Shown: positions 33,477 to 47,600 of the stretch, in pieces
How positions within the stretch are numbered: position 1 is the stretch's first letter
Layout: each line of letters begins with the position of its first letter
Assembly: GCA_964017065.1 (NCBI GenBank)
Contig: OZ024789.1
Location: 10,191,439-10,255,438, forward strand
Direction of reading: 5' to 3'
Length of the DNA: 64,000 nucleotides
Source of the DNA: Haliclona indistincta
Taxonomy: Eukaryota; Porifera; Demospongiae; Haplosclerida; Chalinidae
Translations under genes and position numbers: made by a program
The notes under the pieces: model-generated
The model's input: the letters and a program-made list of their open reading frames with translations, nothing else
Databases searched by the model: none
What the model was told of the DNA's origin: nothing

Positions 33477-34119
33477 GTAACAAAAAGAAGTAGAGTATTT
33501 CAACCACACACCACACACTGAATGCTCACATTTCCTTCTTCTCAAAGGCTCAGAGCAAACATGCTATAGTCATCCTTGGCACTGGTCACATATTGAACGA
33601 CTGACACACTCACTGAAGCAGGCTATGCTGGAATCATGATTTCACCTCGTACAGGTAATGACCACTATTTCTAAAAGGGCATATTGAATATGGTTTCAGA
33701 TTGTGAGAAGGGTTGTAGTCTCGGGTTGATTATTTGGACATGATCAAACTTGTGCATTTAAAGACAATGAATTATGAAACAAGCGTAGTTAATACGTACT
33801 TGATAAATTCATGTTTGTCATTAGTGTCTTTATAGCCGTTTTGTGTATAATCACCAAAAAAATAAGAGCAGGAAATATTAAACACGAAACATTTTGGACA
33901 AAAAATTAATATCAAAGCTTTTCTACGTTTATGGTACCGTATACTGATAGAGGGTTAATATTACATGTATCTGAACACACTACATGTACAATACTGAACA
34001 CAAGAATTTGCTCTATTTCAAAATTACTTGTTCCTTTACAGTTTTTCAAAATTACTTGTTTCATCACTAACATTTTTGAATGTAGTAACTTTTGATCAGC
34101 TCACCCTACTAAACTTCTT

Positions 34120-34874
34120 TTTTGCTGGTAGCAGCCATGAAGTAGATGTGTTCTTGTTTTTCCTTCATTCTCTCAATGTACTCGTCCAGTGATGTGAGTG
34201 ATTCTGGATCATTAGAGGACTGGAATCGAAGCAGCTTAGCAATACGACTCTTGTTAGTGAAATCCTCAACTACACCAAGCTTCTGAACTCCTGAGTGAGA
34301 AGGGGTTGAACAAGTAAGAGAAGAGAGGTTTTGTTTCTTACCTTCCAGAACTTGTCATAAGTCTCTTTGTCAATCATGTCCAGGGCTTTCCTTATCAGCT
34401 TTTTCTTCATCACTTTCAACAGCTTGTGTTGCTGGAGTCTCACAGGTAACATCAGAATTGACCTAAAAAAATTTAGGTATCTTACAAAAAATGACAGTAT
34501 ACAAATTCAAATTGGGTGATCATGAAAATTTTAAATGGGCAATCACTACATGTACAAAATTTGAAGTCAGCAACTTAGTATTAATTTTGTAAAATTATTG
34601 TACTGACAACTCATCCAAGGTATCGTGGCATAAGATCCTCGAAATTGTCTGTGATGAACACACGTCTGATGTACATCCTGAATCCTGATCTCGTCCGATA
34701 TTATTGTTGAACATGTCACGAGGTGCAGTCTGTGATGGAGAGGGTGAGACAGTATAGTGATGGTTGTGAGTTGCTTCTCCTTCAGCTTTGAAATGGATCT
34801 TAGCTAGTGGGGTTTGTGAGTCCTGGATCAGAATACACAAGCAATGTTAGCACAGGTCTAGTGTACCGTTGGGA

Positions 34875-34943
<69 letters not shown>

Positions 34944-35675
34944 GAGAGAGAGAGAGAGAAAGTGAGTGAGTGAGTGAATGTGTGAGTGACTCACGATCTC
35001 AGCCAGAGTGGTTAGTATCATTCATGAGTACCCAGTCCCATGTAGTCATCTCAACCTACAGCACACTACCCAGTACTAACTATTAATAACTAGCCACACC
35101 TTCATTGTCTTGTGTTTGTCCTCTACAGTAGCGTCATCATCATCACTATCCTTGCCCTCCTTAGCTTCCTCTGGTTTGTCTTCCTTAGCTTCTTCCTCAT
35201 CGACTGGTTCCTGTCTCAGTCTATAATACAATGACATCATCACTATACTAAAGTTGGTAAATTTTATAAGTGTACATTTTAAAAATGCATATTTAGGACA
35301 TTGCTTCTTTGTATAATGACCACACCTACTGCTCCACCCACCTTACTATCCTAGAGGTAGTCCTTCAGTTTCTCCTCCTCCATGAACTCTTGTGCCTCCT
35401 CCTTCAAGAAGATAGAGATGGTGGTTCCACGATTGAGACGAAAAAGAGACGAAAAAGAGGCTGACAAGATTGGAAAGAGAAATGAAACAATAAAATTATA
35501 GTGAAGATTATTATTTTTAGAATTATTGTTTTTCTTACCAAGGAATCATGAGTAGAAGCTGCATTGACCTATCAGATCGCTTGCCGCCAATTGTGATGAA
35601 GTTTGCAGTTTTTCTATAAACTAACTTTTACTGAATTTAGTGATTGTACCAAGATCACGTTTCACCATCTGAGAA
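34120..35675 (-). pseudogene. Endoplasmin (HSP90B1-like) 5' and middle fragments
   Basis: Fragments occur in the right order along the minus strand: MVKRDLGTI (35.65 kb), LIGQ.SFYS then a stop (35.55 kb), RGTTISIFLKEEAQEF (35.4 kb), an acidic insert (35.1-35.2 kb), WDWVLMND (35.05 kb), FKAEGE and YIRRVFITDNFEDLMPRYL (34.6-34.8 kb), LQQHKLLKVMKKKLIRKALD (34.4 kb) and [18 protein letters not shown] (34.15 kb). Most blocks are interrupted by stops or frame changes. Intron-like spacers remain, so it is an unprocessed duplicate. The N-terminal start and much of the ATP-binding domain are missing. Confidence 0.8.
34883..34958. repeat. (AG)n microsatellite
   Basis: AG repeat with one TCGAG interruption. 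Open frames of Ser-Leu repeats over it are artefacts. Confidence 0.96.
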
Positions 35676-35916
35676 AAAACAGAGAGAGATGAATGAATGA
35701 TAGAGTGCCGGGTTAGTGAGTGAGTGATCGATCAAGTGCTAACCTATCTGTTACCTGTTAGCTTTTCCCGATATCATTGCTGCATCAGTCATGATTTCAG
35801 ACTGTTTCTCGTGTGTTTGCAAGTCAGCTCTATCTCATCCTGTCAGGCTGGCAGCTGGTGCAGACTCCACTACCATAGTAGAGAGAACTGGTAGTGCCGT
35901 CCATTAGTACACTGAC

Positions 35917-36140
35917 CTGTACCATCCTCTAGTCGAGCTAACTGAGCTGCAGCTACTGGACTAGCTATAGTCAGCTAGTGTCGTGGCAGTGTCATCTTGA
36001 CGCGGCTCTGCACTCATCTGTCGTCTCAGCTTCCTAATGAGTAGACTGCGGGTAGAGGGAGTCATCGGCTGAGTGATGGAGTAGGCAGTGAGTAGCTCCC
36101 GTACTCCAGCATCACTGAGCTATTCCAACGAATCCACCAT
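35917..36140 (-). pseudogene. LEM-domain N-terminal exon with stop codons
   Basis: ATG 36140 starts MVDSLE, then TAG, then LSDAGVRELLTAYSITQ and TPSTRSLLIRKL, which is the LEM fold (binds BAF, nuclear envelope). A second stop follows, and the exon ends in a GT donor at 35916-35915. The LEM start position and N-terminal location match LEM proteins. Two in-frame stops argue that it is dead. Confidence 0.6.
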
Positions 36141-36195
36141 GCTGGTATTCTATTAGAAGCGCATCAAAGGTGTGGCTAAGTTAATATGGGAGGGC

Positions 36196-36581
36196 GGGGT
36201 AATTTCGGACACGGGGTAATTTCGGACACGAGGTAATTTCGGACACTCGGGTTCTGTTTCGCTGCAGGCCAGTGACTGCAGTAAGCCATTCTTATTATAG
36301 CTATACCAACAAGCTATCATGGCCCTTCATGGGCTAATAAACATAGTACGGCGAATCGCTTGTTCTCTGTTGATAGCGACAATTTATCTTGTGTATCGGC
36401 AAAAATGGTTTTCCTTCCACTAACCTTGTAATATCGGGTTGTTGAGTTCTTTTAGTAGCCTCGCCGAGCACCATTACAAGAGAAACAGCACTAACATGAG
36501 TTGTAGACTTGACTTATATACGACGCAAGATTCTGTTTGATCGGCGAGGACGATATCTAGCTAGGTGTCCGAAATTACCCT
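36196..36581. mobile_element. Small TIR element with tandem GGTAATTTCGGACAC
   Basis: The left end has three tandem 17-bp copies of GGGGTAATTTCGGACAC. The right end is the reverse complement (GTGTCCGAAATTACCC), about 386 bp away. No coding capacity. The motif is shared with the 53.7-kb MITE. Confidence 0.65.
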
Positions 36582-36696
36582 GTTGTTTTTGTTTTGGTAC
36601 GCTTTTTCTGCTGTCGAAAACCAAGCTCGCTACTACGACAACCAGGCGAACCGCATCCGCTAGTGACCTGAATTAGAGCTATTATAGTAATTGAAA

Positions 36697-37140
36697 ATAG
36701 GATACGGACCCGCTTTATGGACCAACGTCAAAATGGCGGAATAACTGTAGTTACTTGCTTGCGGCGCCCACGATTCGATTCGTGCTGATTTCACACTACT
36801 TCTACTTCCATGTCGAGTAGATAATACCCTCGCTTAACTTTGAGGGCTTTCTTATCATATATTCTGGCACTGTACGACGCAGCCGGATCCGGTGCGATCG
36901 CCGCGAACTGAACTCGTTCCAGCAATAGGAAAGGATACCTGTGGACATTCCAATTGCAGATGAGATGACTGATGAAGCCTATAGTACGAAAAGGAACAGT
37001 GGCTATGTCAGTCGTGTTGGATATTATATTAATCAAGTGCATTTTTATTGGTCCATCTGTATGTAAACTGGTCACATATCGACCAAACATAGTATGACAA
37101 GCCTATATTTGCACGTAATGATTAAGTTAATAGTGAGATA
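36697..37140. repeat. Unique head segment preceding satellite array 1
   Basis: GGATACGGACCCGCTTTATG followed by GACCAACG.CAAAATGGCGG recurs at 43955, in the same orientation, before satellite array 2. Both heads are followed by CGGCGCCCACGA and TTCGTGCTGATTTC. So two members of one element family each carry a different tandem array. Confidence 0.7.
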
Positions 37141-40100
37141 TACAAGCTATCAGCTGATATTACTTTTAAAAATCGGGGTCATCCCTACATAACCGTGCCC
37201 TAGCGGCACGGTTAATAACTACTAAGATGGCAAGGGAAACTACGATATTGTGTTTGGAATATTGTCGTTCAATACATAATTATGATGTTGGTCTCGGCAT
37301 GACAATACCACATACTAGTGATACAGTGAGCACGTGATGGGTCAGAGTAGACTGCTTCTTTGAAAGCACCTAATTGTTACATGACTAAACCAGGATATGC
37401 AGTACTGAACTTTTGGTCCATCCATAACTAAACCTTATCACATTTGGACCAAGCATGCATGCACAGTATTACTAGTTCGAAGTCAATGCAGAGTACAAAT
37501 AGAATTCAAGTTAAGGTATAATTATACTCAATTAATAATTTTTTGTTCCATTGGGTAATTGATGCAGATGACAGTGGGATAATAATATCAGAAGATATCC
37601 TTAAAGATATCCCAAGATATAATGAGATATCATGGAAATAACCAAGATATTTGAGTTGGATATTGTCGTTCAATGCATATGAGGTTGTTCTCGGCATGAC
37701 AATGCCATGTACTAGTGATACAATGAGCATTGAGTAGACTAGTAGTACTACTACTTCTTTGAAAGCATCTAATTGTTAGTTGACTTTGACCAGGATATAC
37801 AGTAACTTTTGGTCCATCCGTATAACTAAAACTGATCACATTTGGACCAAGCATGCACAGTATTACTAGTTCAAAGTCAATGCATATTACAAATGTGTCA
37901 ATTTACTGCTAGAATTCAAGTTAATGTAATTATACTCAATTATTTCCATTGGGTAATTGATGAAGATGACAGTGGGATGATAATAATAATTATCAGAAGA
38001 TATCCTCGAAATAATTAAAGATATCCCAAGATATAATGAGATGTCATGGAAATAACCAAATGTGAGTTGAAAATATCATGGAAATGTGAGTTGAATATTG
38101 TCGTTCAATGCATATGAGGTTGTTCTCGGCATGACAATGCCATGTACTAGTGATACAATGAGCATTGAGTAGACTTATAGTACTATATACTACTTCTTTG
38201 AAAGCATCTAATTCTTACTTGACTTTCACCAGGATATAAAGTAACTTTTGGTCCATCTGTAACAAAAACTGATCACATTTGGACCAAGCATGCACAGTAT
38301 TACTAGTTCAAAGTCAATGCATATTAGAAATGTGTCAATTTATTGCTAGAATTCAAGTGTAAGTAATTACAGTCAATTAATAATCTTTTGCTCCATTGAA
38401 TAATTGAAGAAGATGACAGTGGGATAATAATATCAGAAGATATCCTCGAAATAATTTAAGATAACCCAAGACATTGTCGAAAATAATCAAAGATATCCCA
38501 AGATATAATGAGATATCATGGAAATAACCAAGATATGTGAGTTGAATATTGTCGTTCAATGCATACGAGGTTGTTCTCAGCATGACAATGCCACATACTA
38601 GTGATACAGTGAGATTGTGATGGGTCTGTGTAGACTGCTTCTTTGAAGCAAGTAATTGTTACATGACTGTAACCAAGATATGCAGTAACTTTTGGTCCAT
38701 CCGTAACTAAAACTAGTCACATTTGAACCAAACATGCACAGTATTACAATTTCAAAGTCTATACAGATTACAAATCTGTCAATTTACTGCTAGAATTCAA
38801 GTTAAGGTAATTATATTCAATTAATAATTTTTGTTCCATTGGGTAATTGATGAAGATCACAGTGGGATAATAATATCAGAAGATATCCTCGAAATAATTA
38901 AAGATATCCCAAGATATCATGGAAATAACCAAGATATTTGAGTTGAATATTGTCGTTCAATGCATATGAGGTTGTTCTCGGAATGACAATGCCATGTACA
39001 AGTGATACAGTGAGCATTGAGTAGACTAGCAGTACTACTACTTCTTTGAAAGCCTCTAATTCTTACTTGACTTTCACCAGGATATACAGTAACTTTTGGT
39101 CCATCCGTAACTAAAACTGATCACATTTGGACCAAGCATGCACAGTATTACTAGTTCAAAGTCAATGCAGATTACAAATGTGTCAGTTTACTGCTAGAAT
39201 TCAAGTTAAGGTAATTATACTCAATTATTAATTTTTTGCTCCATTGGGTAATTGATGAAGATGACAGTGGGATAATAATAGATACTATTTCTTTGAAAGT
39301 GCCATGACTGTAACCAGGATATGCAGTAACTTTTCAGTGGTCCATCCGTAGCTAAAACTGGTCACATTTGGACCAAGCATGTACCTTATTATAAGTTCAA
39401 AGTCTATGCAGATTAAAAATGTGTCAATTTACTGCTAGAATTCAAGTTAAAGTAATTATACTCAATTAATAATTTTTGCTCCATTGAGTATAATCGACGA
39501 AGAGTTAATACCTTGAAATAATTAAAGATATTCCAAGATATAATGAGATATCATGGAAATAACCAAGATATTTGAGTTGAATATTGTAGTTCAATGCATA
39601 TTAGGTTGCTCTCGGCATGACAATGCCACATACCAGTGATACAGTGAGCATGTGATGGGTCAGAGTAGACTAGTAGTAATACTATTTCTTTGAAAGTGCC
39701 ATGACTGTAACCAGGAAATGCAGTAACTTTTCAGTGGTCCATCCGTAGCTAAAACTGGTCACATTTGGACCAAGCAAGTACCTTATTACAAGTTCAAAGT
39801 CTATGCAGATTAAAAATGTGTCAATTTACTGCTAGAATTCAAGTTAAAGTAATTATACTCAATAATTTTGCTCCATTGAGTATAATCGACGAAGAGTTAA
39901 TACCTTGAAATAATTAAAGATATTCCAAGATATAATGAGATATCATGGAAATAGCCAAGATATTTGAGTTGAATATTGTAGTTCAATGCATATGAGGTTG
40001 TTCTCGGCATGACAATGCCAAATACTAGTGATACAGTGAGTATGTGATGGGTCAGAGTAGACTAGTAGTAATACTATTTCTTTGAAAGCGCCATGACTGT

Positions 40101-43100
40101 AGCCAGGATATGCAGTAACTTTTCAGTAGTCCATCTGTAGCTAAAACTGGTCACATTTGGACCAAGCATGCACATTATTACAAGTTCAAAGTCTATGCAG
40201 ATTAAAAATGTGTCAATTTACCAGTAATTATAGATTTTTTGCTCCATTGTGTAATTGATCAAGATGACCATGGGATAAAATATGAGAAGATATCCTTGAA
40301 ATACTTAAAGATATCCCAAGATATAATGAGATATCATGGAAATAACCAAGATATTTGAGTTGGATATTGTCGTTCAATGCATATGAGGTTGTTCTCGGCA
40401 TGACAATGCCATGTACTAGTGATACAATGAGCATTGAGTAGACTAGTAGTACTACTACTTCTTTGAAAGCATCTAATTGTTAGTTGACTTTGACCAGGAT
40501 ATACAGTAACTTTTGGTCCATCCGTATAACTAAAACTGATCACATTTGGACCAAGCATGCACAGTATTACTAGTTCAAAGTCAATGCATATTACAAATGT
40601 GTCAATTTACTGCTAGAATTCAAGTTAATGTAATTATACTCAATTATTTCCATTGGGTAATTGATGAAGATGACAGTGGGATGATAATAATAATTATCAG
40701 AAGATATCCTCGAAATAATTAAAGATATCCCAAGATATAATGAGATATCATGGAAATAACCAAATGTGAGTTGAAAATATCATGGAAATGTGAGTTGAAT
40801 ATTGTCGTTCAATGCATATGAGGTTGTTCTCGGCATGACAATGCCATGTACTAGTGATACAATGAGCATTGAGTAGACTTATAGTACTACTACTTCTTTG
40901 AAAGCATCTAATTCTTACTTGACTTTCACCAGGATATAAAGTAACTTTTGGTCCATCTGTAACAAAAACTGATCACATTTGGACCAAGCATGCACAGTAT
41001 TACTAGTTCAAAGTCAATGCATATTAGAAATGTGTCAATTTATTGCTAGAATTCAAGTGTAAGTATTTACAGTCAATTAATAATCTTTTGCTCCATTGAA
41101 TAATTGAAGATGACAGTGGGATAATAATATCAGAAGATATCCTCGAAATAATTTAAGATATCCCAAGACATTGTCGAAAATAATCAAAGATATCCCAAGA
41201 TATAATGAGATATCATGGAAATAACCAAGATATGTGAGTTGAATATTGTCGTTCAATGCATACGAGGTTGTTCTCAGCATGACAATGCCACATACTAGTG
41301 ATACAGTGAGATTGTGATGGGTCTGTGTAGACTGCTTCTTTGAAGCAAGTAATTGTTACATGACTGTAACCAAGATATGCAGTAACTTTTGGTCCATCCG
41401 TAACTAAAACTAGTCACATTTGAACCAAACATGCACAGTATTACAATTTCAAAGTCTATACAGATTACAAATCTGTCAATTTACTGCTAGAATTCAAGTT
41501 AAGGTAATTGTACTCAATTAATAATTTTTGTTCCATTGGGTAATTGATGAAGATCACAGTGGGATAATAATATCAGAAGATATCCTCGAAATAATTAAAG
41601 ATATCCCAAGATATAATGAGATATCATGGAAATAACCAAGATATGTGAGTTGAATATTGTCGTTCAATGCATATGAGGTTGTTCTCGGCATGACAATGCC
41701 ATGTACTAGTGATACAGTGAGCATTGAGTAGACTAGTAGTACTACTACTTCTTTGAAAGCATCTAATTCTTACTTGACTTTCACCAGGATATACAGTAAC
41801 TTTTGGTCCATCCGTAACTAAAACTGATCACATTTGGACCAAGCATGCACAATATTACTAGTTCAAAGTCAATGCAGTTTACAAATGTGTCAATTTACTG
41901 CTAGAATTCAAGTTAAGGTAATTATACTCAATTAATAATTTTTTGTTCCATTGGGTAATTGATGAAGATGACAGTGGGATAATAATATCAGAAGATATCC
42001 TCGAAATAATTAAAGATATCCCAAGATATTGTAAAGATATCCCAAGATATAATAAGATATCATGGAAATAACCAAGATATTTGAGTTGAATATTGTCGTT
42101 CAATGCATATGAGGTTGTTCTCGGAATGACAATGCCATGTACAAGTGATACAGTGAGCATTGAGTAGACTAGCAGTACTACTACTTCTTTGAAAGCCTCT
42201 AATTCTTACTTGACTTTGACCAGGATATACAGTAACTTTTGGTCCATCCGTAACTAAAACTGATCACATTTGGACCAAGCATGCACAGTATTACTAGTTC
42301 AAAGTCAATGCAGATTACAAATGTGTCAGTTTGCTGCTAGAATTCAAGTTAGGTAATTATACTCAATTATTAATTTTTTGCTCCATTGGGTAATTGATGA
42401 AGATGACGGTGGGATAATAATAGATACTATTTCTTTGAAAGTGCCATGACTGTAACCAGGATATGCAGTAACTTTTCAGTGGTCCATCCGTAGCTAAAAC
42501 TGGTCACATTTGGACCAAGCATGTACCTTATTATAAGTTCAAAGTCTATGCAGATTAAAAATGTGTCAATTTACTGCTAGAATTCAAGTTAAAGTAATTA
42601 TACTCAATTAATAATTTTTGCTCCATTGAGTAATCGACAAAGAGTTAATACCTTGAAATAATTAAAGATATTCCAAGATATAATGAGATATCATGGAAAT
42701 AACCAAGATATTTGAGTTGAATATTGTAGTTCAATGCATAATGAGGTTGTTCTCGGCATGACAATGCCACATACTAGTAATACAGTGAGCATGTGATGGG
42801 TCAGAGTAGACTAGTAGTAATACTATTTCTTTGAAAGTGCCATGACTGTAACCAGGATATGCAGTAACTTTTCAGTGGTCCATCCGTAGCTAAAACTGGT
42901 CACATTTGGACCAAGCAAGTACCTTATTACAAGTTCAAAGTCTATGCAGATTAAAAATGTGTCAATTTACTGCTAGAATTCACGTTAAAGTAATTATACT
43001 CAATTAATAATTTTTGCTCCATTGAGTAATCGATGAAGAACCTTGAAATAATTAAAGATATTCCAAGATATAATGAGATATCATGGAAATAACCAAGATA

Positions 43101-43940
43101 TTTGAGTTGAATATTGTAGTTCAATGCATATGAAGTTGTTCTCAGCATGACAATGCCACATACTAGTGATACAGTGAGCATGTGATGGGTCGGAGTAGAC
43201 TAGTAGTAATACTATTTCTTTGAAAGTGCCATGACTGTAACCAGGATATGCTGTAACTTTTCAGTAGTCCATCTGTAGCTAAAACTGGTCACATTTGGAC
43301 CGAGCATGCACATTATTACAAGTTCAAAGTCTATGCAGATTAAAAATGTGTCAATTTACTGCTACAATTCAAGTTAAAGTAATTATACTCAATTAATGAT
43401 TTTTTGCTCCATTGTGTAATTGATCAAGATGACCGTGGGATAAAATTTGAGAAGATATCCTTGAAATAATTAAAGATATTCCAAGATATAATGAGATATC
43501 ATGGAAATAACCAAGATATTTTAGTTGAATATTGAAGTTCAATGCATATGAGGTTGTTCTCGGCATGACAATGCCACATACTAGTGATACAGTGAGCATG
43601 TGATATGTCAGAGTAGACTAGTAGTAATACTATTTCTTTGAAAGTGCCATGACTGTAACCAGGATATGCAGTAACTTTTCAGTAGTCCATCTGTAGCTAA
43701 AACTGGTCACATTTGGACCAAGCATGCACATTATTACAAGTTCAAAGTCTATGCAGATTAAAAATGTGTCAATTTACTGCTGGAATTCAAGTTAACTCAA
43801 TTAATAATTTTTTACTCCATTGAGTAATCGATGAAGATGACCGTGGGATAAAATATGAGAAGATATCCTTGAAATAATTAAAGATATCCAAGGATAATAA
43901 TGAGATATCATGGAATTAACCAAGATATTGAGTTATTATA
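37140..43940. repeat. Satellite array 1, about 17 units of 390-445 bp
   Basis: The landmark TTGGTCCATCCGTA...CTAAAACTG.TCACATTTGGACCAAGC recurs about every 390-445 bp from 37.4 to 43.7 kb, with two short units of about 238 bp (near 39.1-39.3 and 42.2-42.5 kb). A higher-order repeat of about 2.7 kb is visible: the block from 37.6 kb reappears from 40.3 kb with the same order of long and short units. Open frames in it are repeated non-genic stretches. Each unit is rich in GAT-ATC/AAGATATC motifs able to pair. Confidence 0.92.
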
Positions 43941-44640
43941 CTAATCAAAAATAGGATATGGACCCGCTTTATGGACCAACGACAAAATGGCGGCGTAAAG
44001 TATGCATTGCTGCCTAGCGGCGCCCACGAACCTCTTCGTGCTGATTTCGCTCAACCTTCTTCTTACCCTTCGTCCGAATTGAGAGATGGTGCCTTGGTTT
44101 CACTTTGCCGAATTGATCTGTCCACAGAATTACAATGGCGCTGATCACAGGCGATCGAGTCCGAGCCTACAATTCACTATAGTAATAGTAACACTCACTG
44201 CTGTCTCACTTGCATATTGTGACACGACTGCAAGTAGAATAATATTTTATACTGTATATGTAGTAGATTAATCAAGTGCGTTGGTCCATATCTGCAAATA
44301 AGCTGTTCACATTTGGACCAAGCGTTGTAAATACCGTACTACAAACTCAGAGTCTACAAGAATACACATTAAATGCCTCATTTGCTGCTAAACAACCTTC
44401 TATGGTATAGCTTTAAGTCCATTTGGTAATAAAATCAATAATCTATTAGGTTCATCTCTCTGTTATTTTGGCAATAGTAATACCATAACATGATGATCTG
44501 TATTATGAAGCTCCCAACTAAACTTAAGCAAAATGTGTCTCTCTATAGTATCGTGGATAATTCTTGCTATTATCTTCTATATTAATTTTTATTGATATAT
44601 AACCGATAATAATAATTATAATGAGTCTGTAGTTTGTTGG
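43941..44640. repeat. Head segment preceding satellite array 2
   Basis: Same-orientation relative of the head at 36.7 kb (GGACCCGCTTTATGGACCAAC; AATGGCGGCG; TTCGTGCTGATTTC), followed by diverging unit-like sequence (TTGGTCCATATCTGC). No gene seen. Confidence 0.65.
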
Positions 44641-47600
44641 TCCAAATTTATTTACAGATAGACAATCACTGTCTTGAATAATCTGAATTATTGCAGTTAT
44701 ATTATCAGACAGAAGATAACTACCATCAGAATGGTTGTATTATTGATTTACTTAGATCCATGATAAAATTATGCACACTTTATCACTCATTTAGATTATT
44801 GCACAGATGTCCCAAGCCAAGGCTAACACCATCCTCATTCAAACAACAGTGTCCCTCTATAGTATCTTCGATAATTCTTGCTTTATCTCACTGGTATCTG
44901 GTTTATTTTTTGATATCTTACCGATAATAATACTTATTTCAATGAGTCTGTAGTACGTTGGTCCAATTGTGAACAATTTTATTTGCAAATAGACCATCAC
45001 TTGAATAATCTACCTTTATTTGTATACTGGACAATTATTGCAGTTGTATTATCACACCGAAGATAACTACCATCACAATGGTTGTATTATTGCATAGTAC
45101 GTCATCTTTCACCAATCAGATTGCTCTATTCGAGGGCATTAATGTAGGTTATTGACCGCGCGTAGCGTCTTCTATAGCAACAGACCGTTGCGTCTTTACG
45201 AGTTTGTAAAATTCGCAATGTCATTGCGCTCACAGAGATGAACTATGTAATAAATCATTTATTGCCCTACACAACTCGGGCAATAACCGACATTAATGAC
45301 CTAGGGAAAGTCTGTTGCCCTCGTACAATCTCGGGCTGCGCCCTCGACCGTAACTCGGGCAACCGACTTTCCCGCGGTCATTAATGTCGGTTATTGCCCT
45401 CGCGTGAGGGCAATAACTAATACTTACATAGATCCATGATAAAATTATGCACACTTTATCACTCATTTAGATTATTGCACAGATGTCCCAAGCCAAGGCT
45501 AACACCATCCGCATTCAAACAACAGTGTCCCTCTATAGTATCATCGATAATTCTCGCTTTATCTCACTGGTATCTTGTTTATTTTTTTGATATCTTACCG
45601 ATAATAATACTTATTTCAATGAGTCTGTAGTACGTTGGTCCAATTGTGAACAATTTTATTTGCAAATAGACCATCACTTGCCTTTATTTACATACTGGAC
45701 AATTATTGCAGTTATATTATCACACCGAAGATAACTACCATCACAATGGTTGTATTATTGATTTACTTAGATCCATGATAAAATTATGCACACTTTATCA
45801 CTCATTTAGATTATTGCACAGATGTCCCAAGCCAAGGCCAACACCATCCGCATTCAAACAACAGTGTCCCTCTATAGTATCATCGATAATTCTTGCTTTA
45901 TCTCACTGGTATCTTGTTTATTTTTTTGATATCTTACCGATAATAATACTTATTTCAATGAGTCTGTAGTACGTTGGTCCAATTGTGAACAATTTTATTT
46001 GCAAATAGACCATCACTTGAATAATCTACCTTTATTTACATACTGGACAATTATTGCAGTTATATTATCAGACCGAAGATAACTACCATCACAATGATTG
46101 TATTATTGATTTACTTAGATCCATGATAAAATTATGCACACTTTATCACTCATTTAGATTATTGCACAGATGTCCCAAGCCAAGGCTAACACCATCCGCA
46201 TTCAAACAACAGTGTCCCTCTATAGTATCATCGATAATTCTTGCTTTATCTCACTGGTATCTTGTTTATTTTTTTGATATCTAACCGATAATAATACTTA
46301 TTTCAATGAGTCTGTATTCTGTTGGTCCAATTGTGAACAATTTTATCTGCAAATAGACCATCACTTGAATAATCTACCTTTATTTATATACTGGACAATT
46401 ATTGCAGTTATATTATCACACCGAAGATAACTACCATCACCATGATTGTATTATTGATTTACTTAGATCCATGATAAAATTATGCACACTTTATCACTCA
46501 TTTAGATTATTGCACAGATATCCCAAGCCAAGGCTAACACCATCCGCATTCAAACAACAGTGTCCCTCTTTAGTATCATCGATAATTCTTGCTTTATCTC
46601 ACTGGTACCTTGTTTATTTTTTTGATATCTTACTGATAAGAATACTTATTTCAATGAGTCTGTAGTACGTTGGTCCAATTGTGAACAATTTTATTTGCAA
46701 ATAGACCATCACTTGAATAATCTACCTTTATTTATATACTGGACAATTATTGCAGTTGTATTATCACACCGAAGATAACTACCATCACAATGGTTGTACT
46801 ATTGATTTACTTAGATACATGATAAAATTATGCACACTTTATCACTCATTTAGATTATTGCACAGATGTCCCAAGCCAAGGCTAACACCATCCGCATTCA
46901 AACAACAGTGTCCCTCTATAGTATCATCGATAATTCTTGCTTTATCTCACTGTTATCTTGTTTATTTTTTTGATATCTTACCGATAATAATACTTATTTC
47001 AATGAGTCTGTAGTACGTTGGTCCAATTGTGAACAATTTTATTTGCAAATAGACCATCACTTGAATAATCTACCTTTATTTATATACTGGACAATTATTG
47101 CAGTTATATTATCAGACAGAAGATAACTACTATCACAATGGTTGTATTAATAATAATAGGTAGTATCGTGGTAGCTTTTTGTTGTAGCACAGAAACAATA
47201 ATCATTGATCCATGATAAAATTATGCACACTTCATCACTCATTTAGATTATAGCACAGATGTCCCAAGCCAAGGCTAACACCATGCGCATTCAAACAACA
47301 GTGTCCCTCTATAGTATCATCGATAATTCTTGATTTATCTCAATGATATCTTGTTTATTTTTTTGATATCTAACCGATAATAATACTTATTTCAATGAGT
47401 CTGTAGTACGTTGGTCCAATTGTGAACAATTTTATTTGCAAATAGACCATCACTTGAATAATCTACCTTTATTTACATACTGGACAATTATTGCAGTTAT
47501 ATTATCAGACCGAAGATAACTACCATCACAATGATTGTATTATTGATTTACTTAGATCCATGATAAAATTATGCACACTTTATCACTCATTTAGATTATT

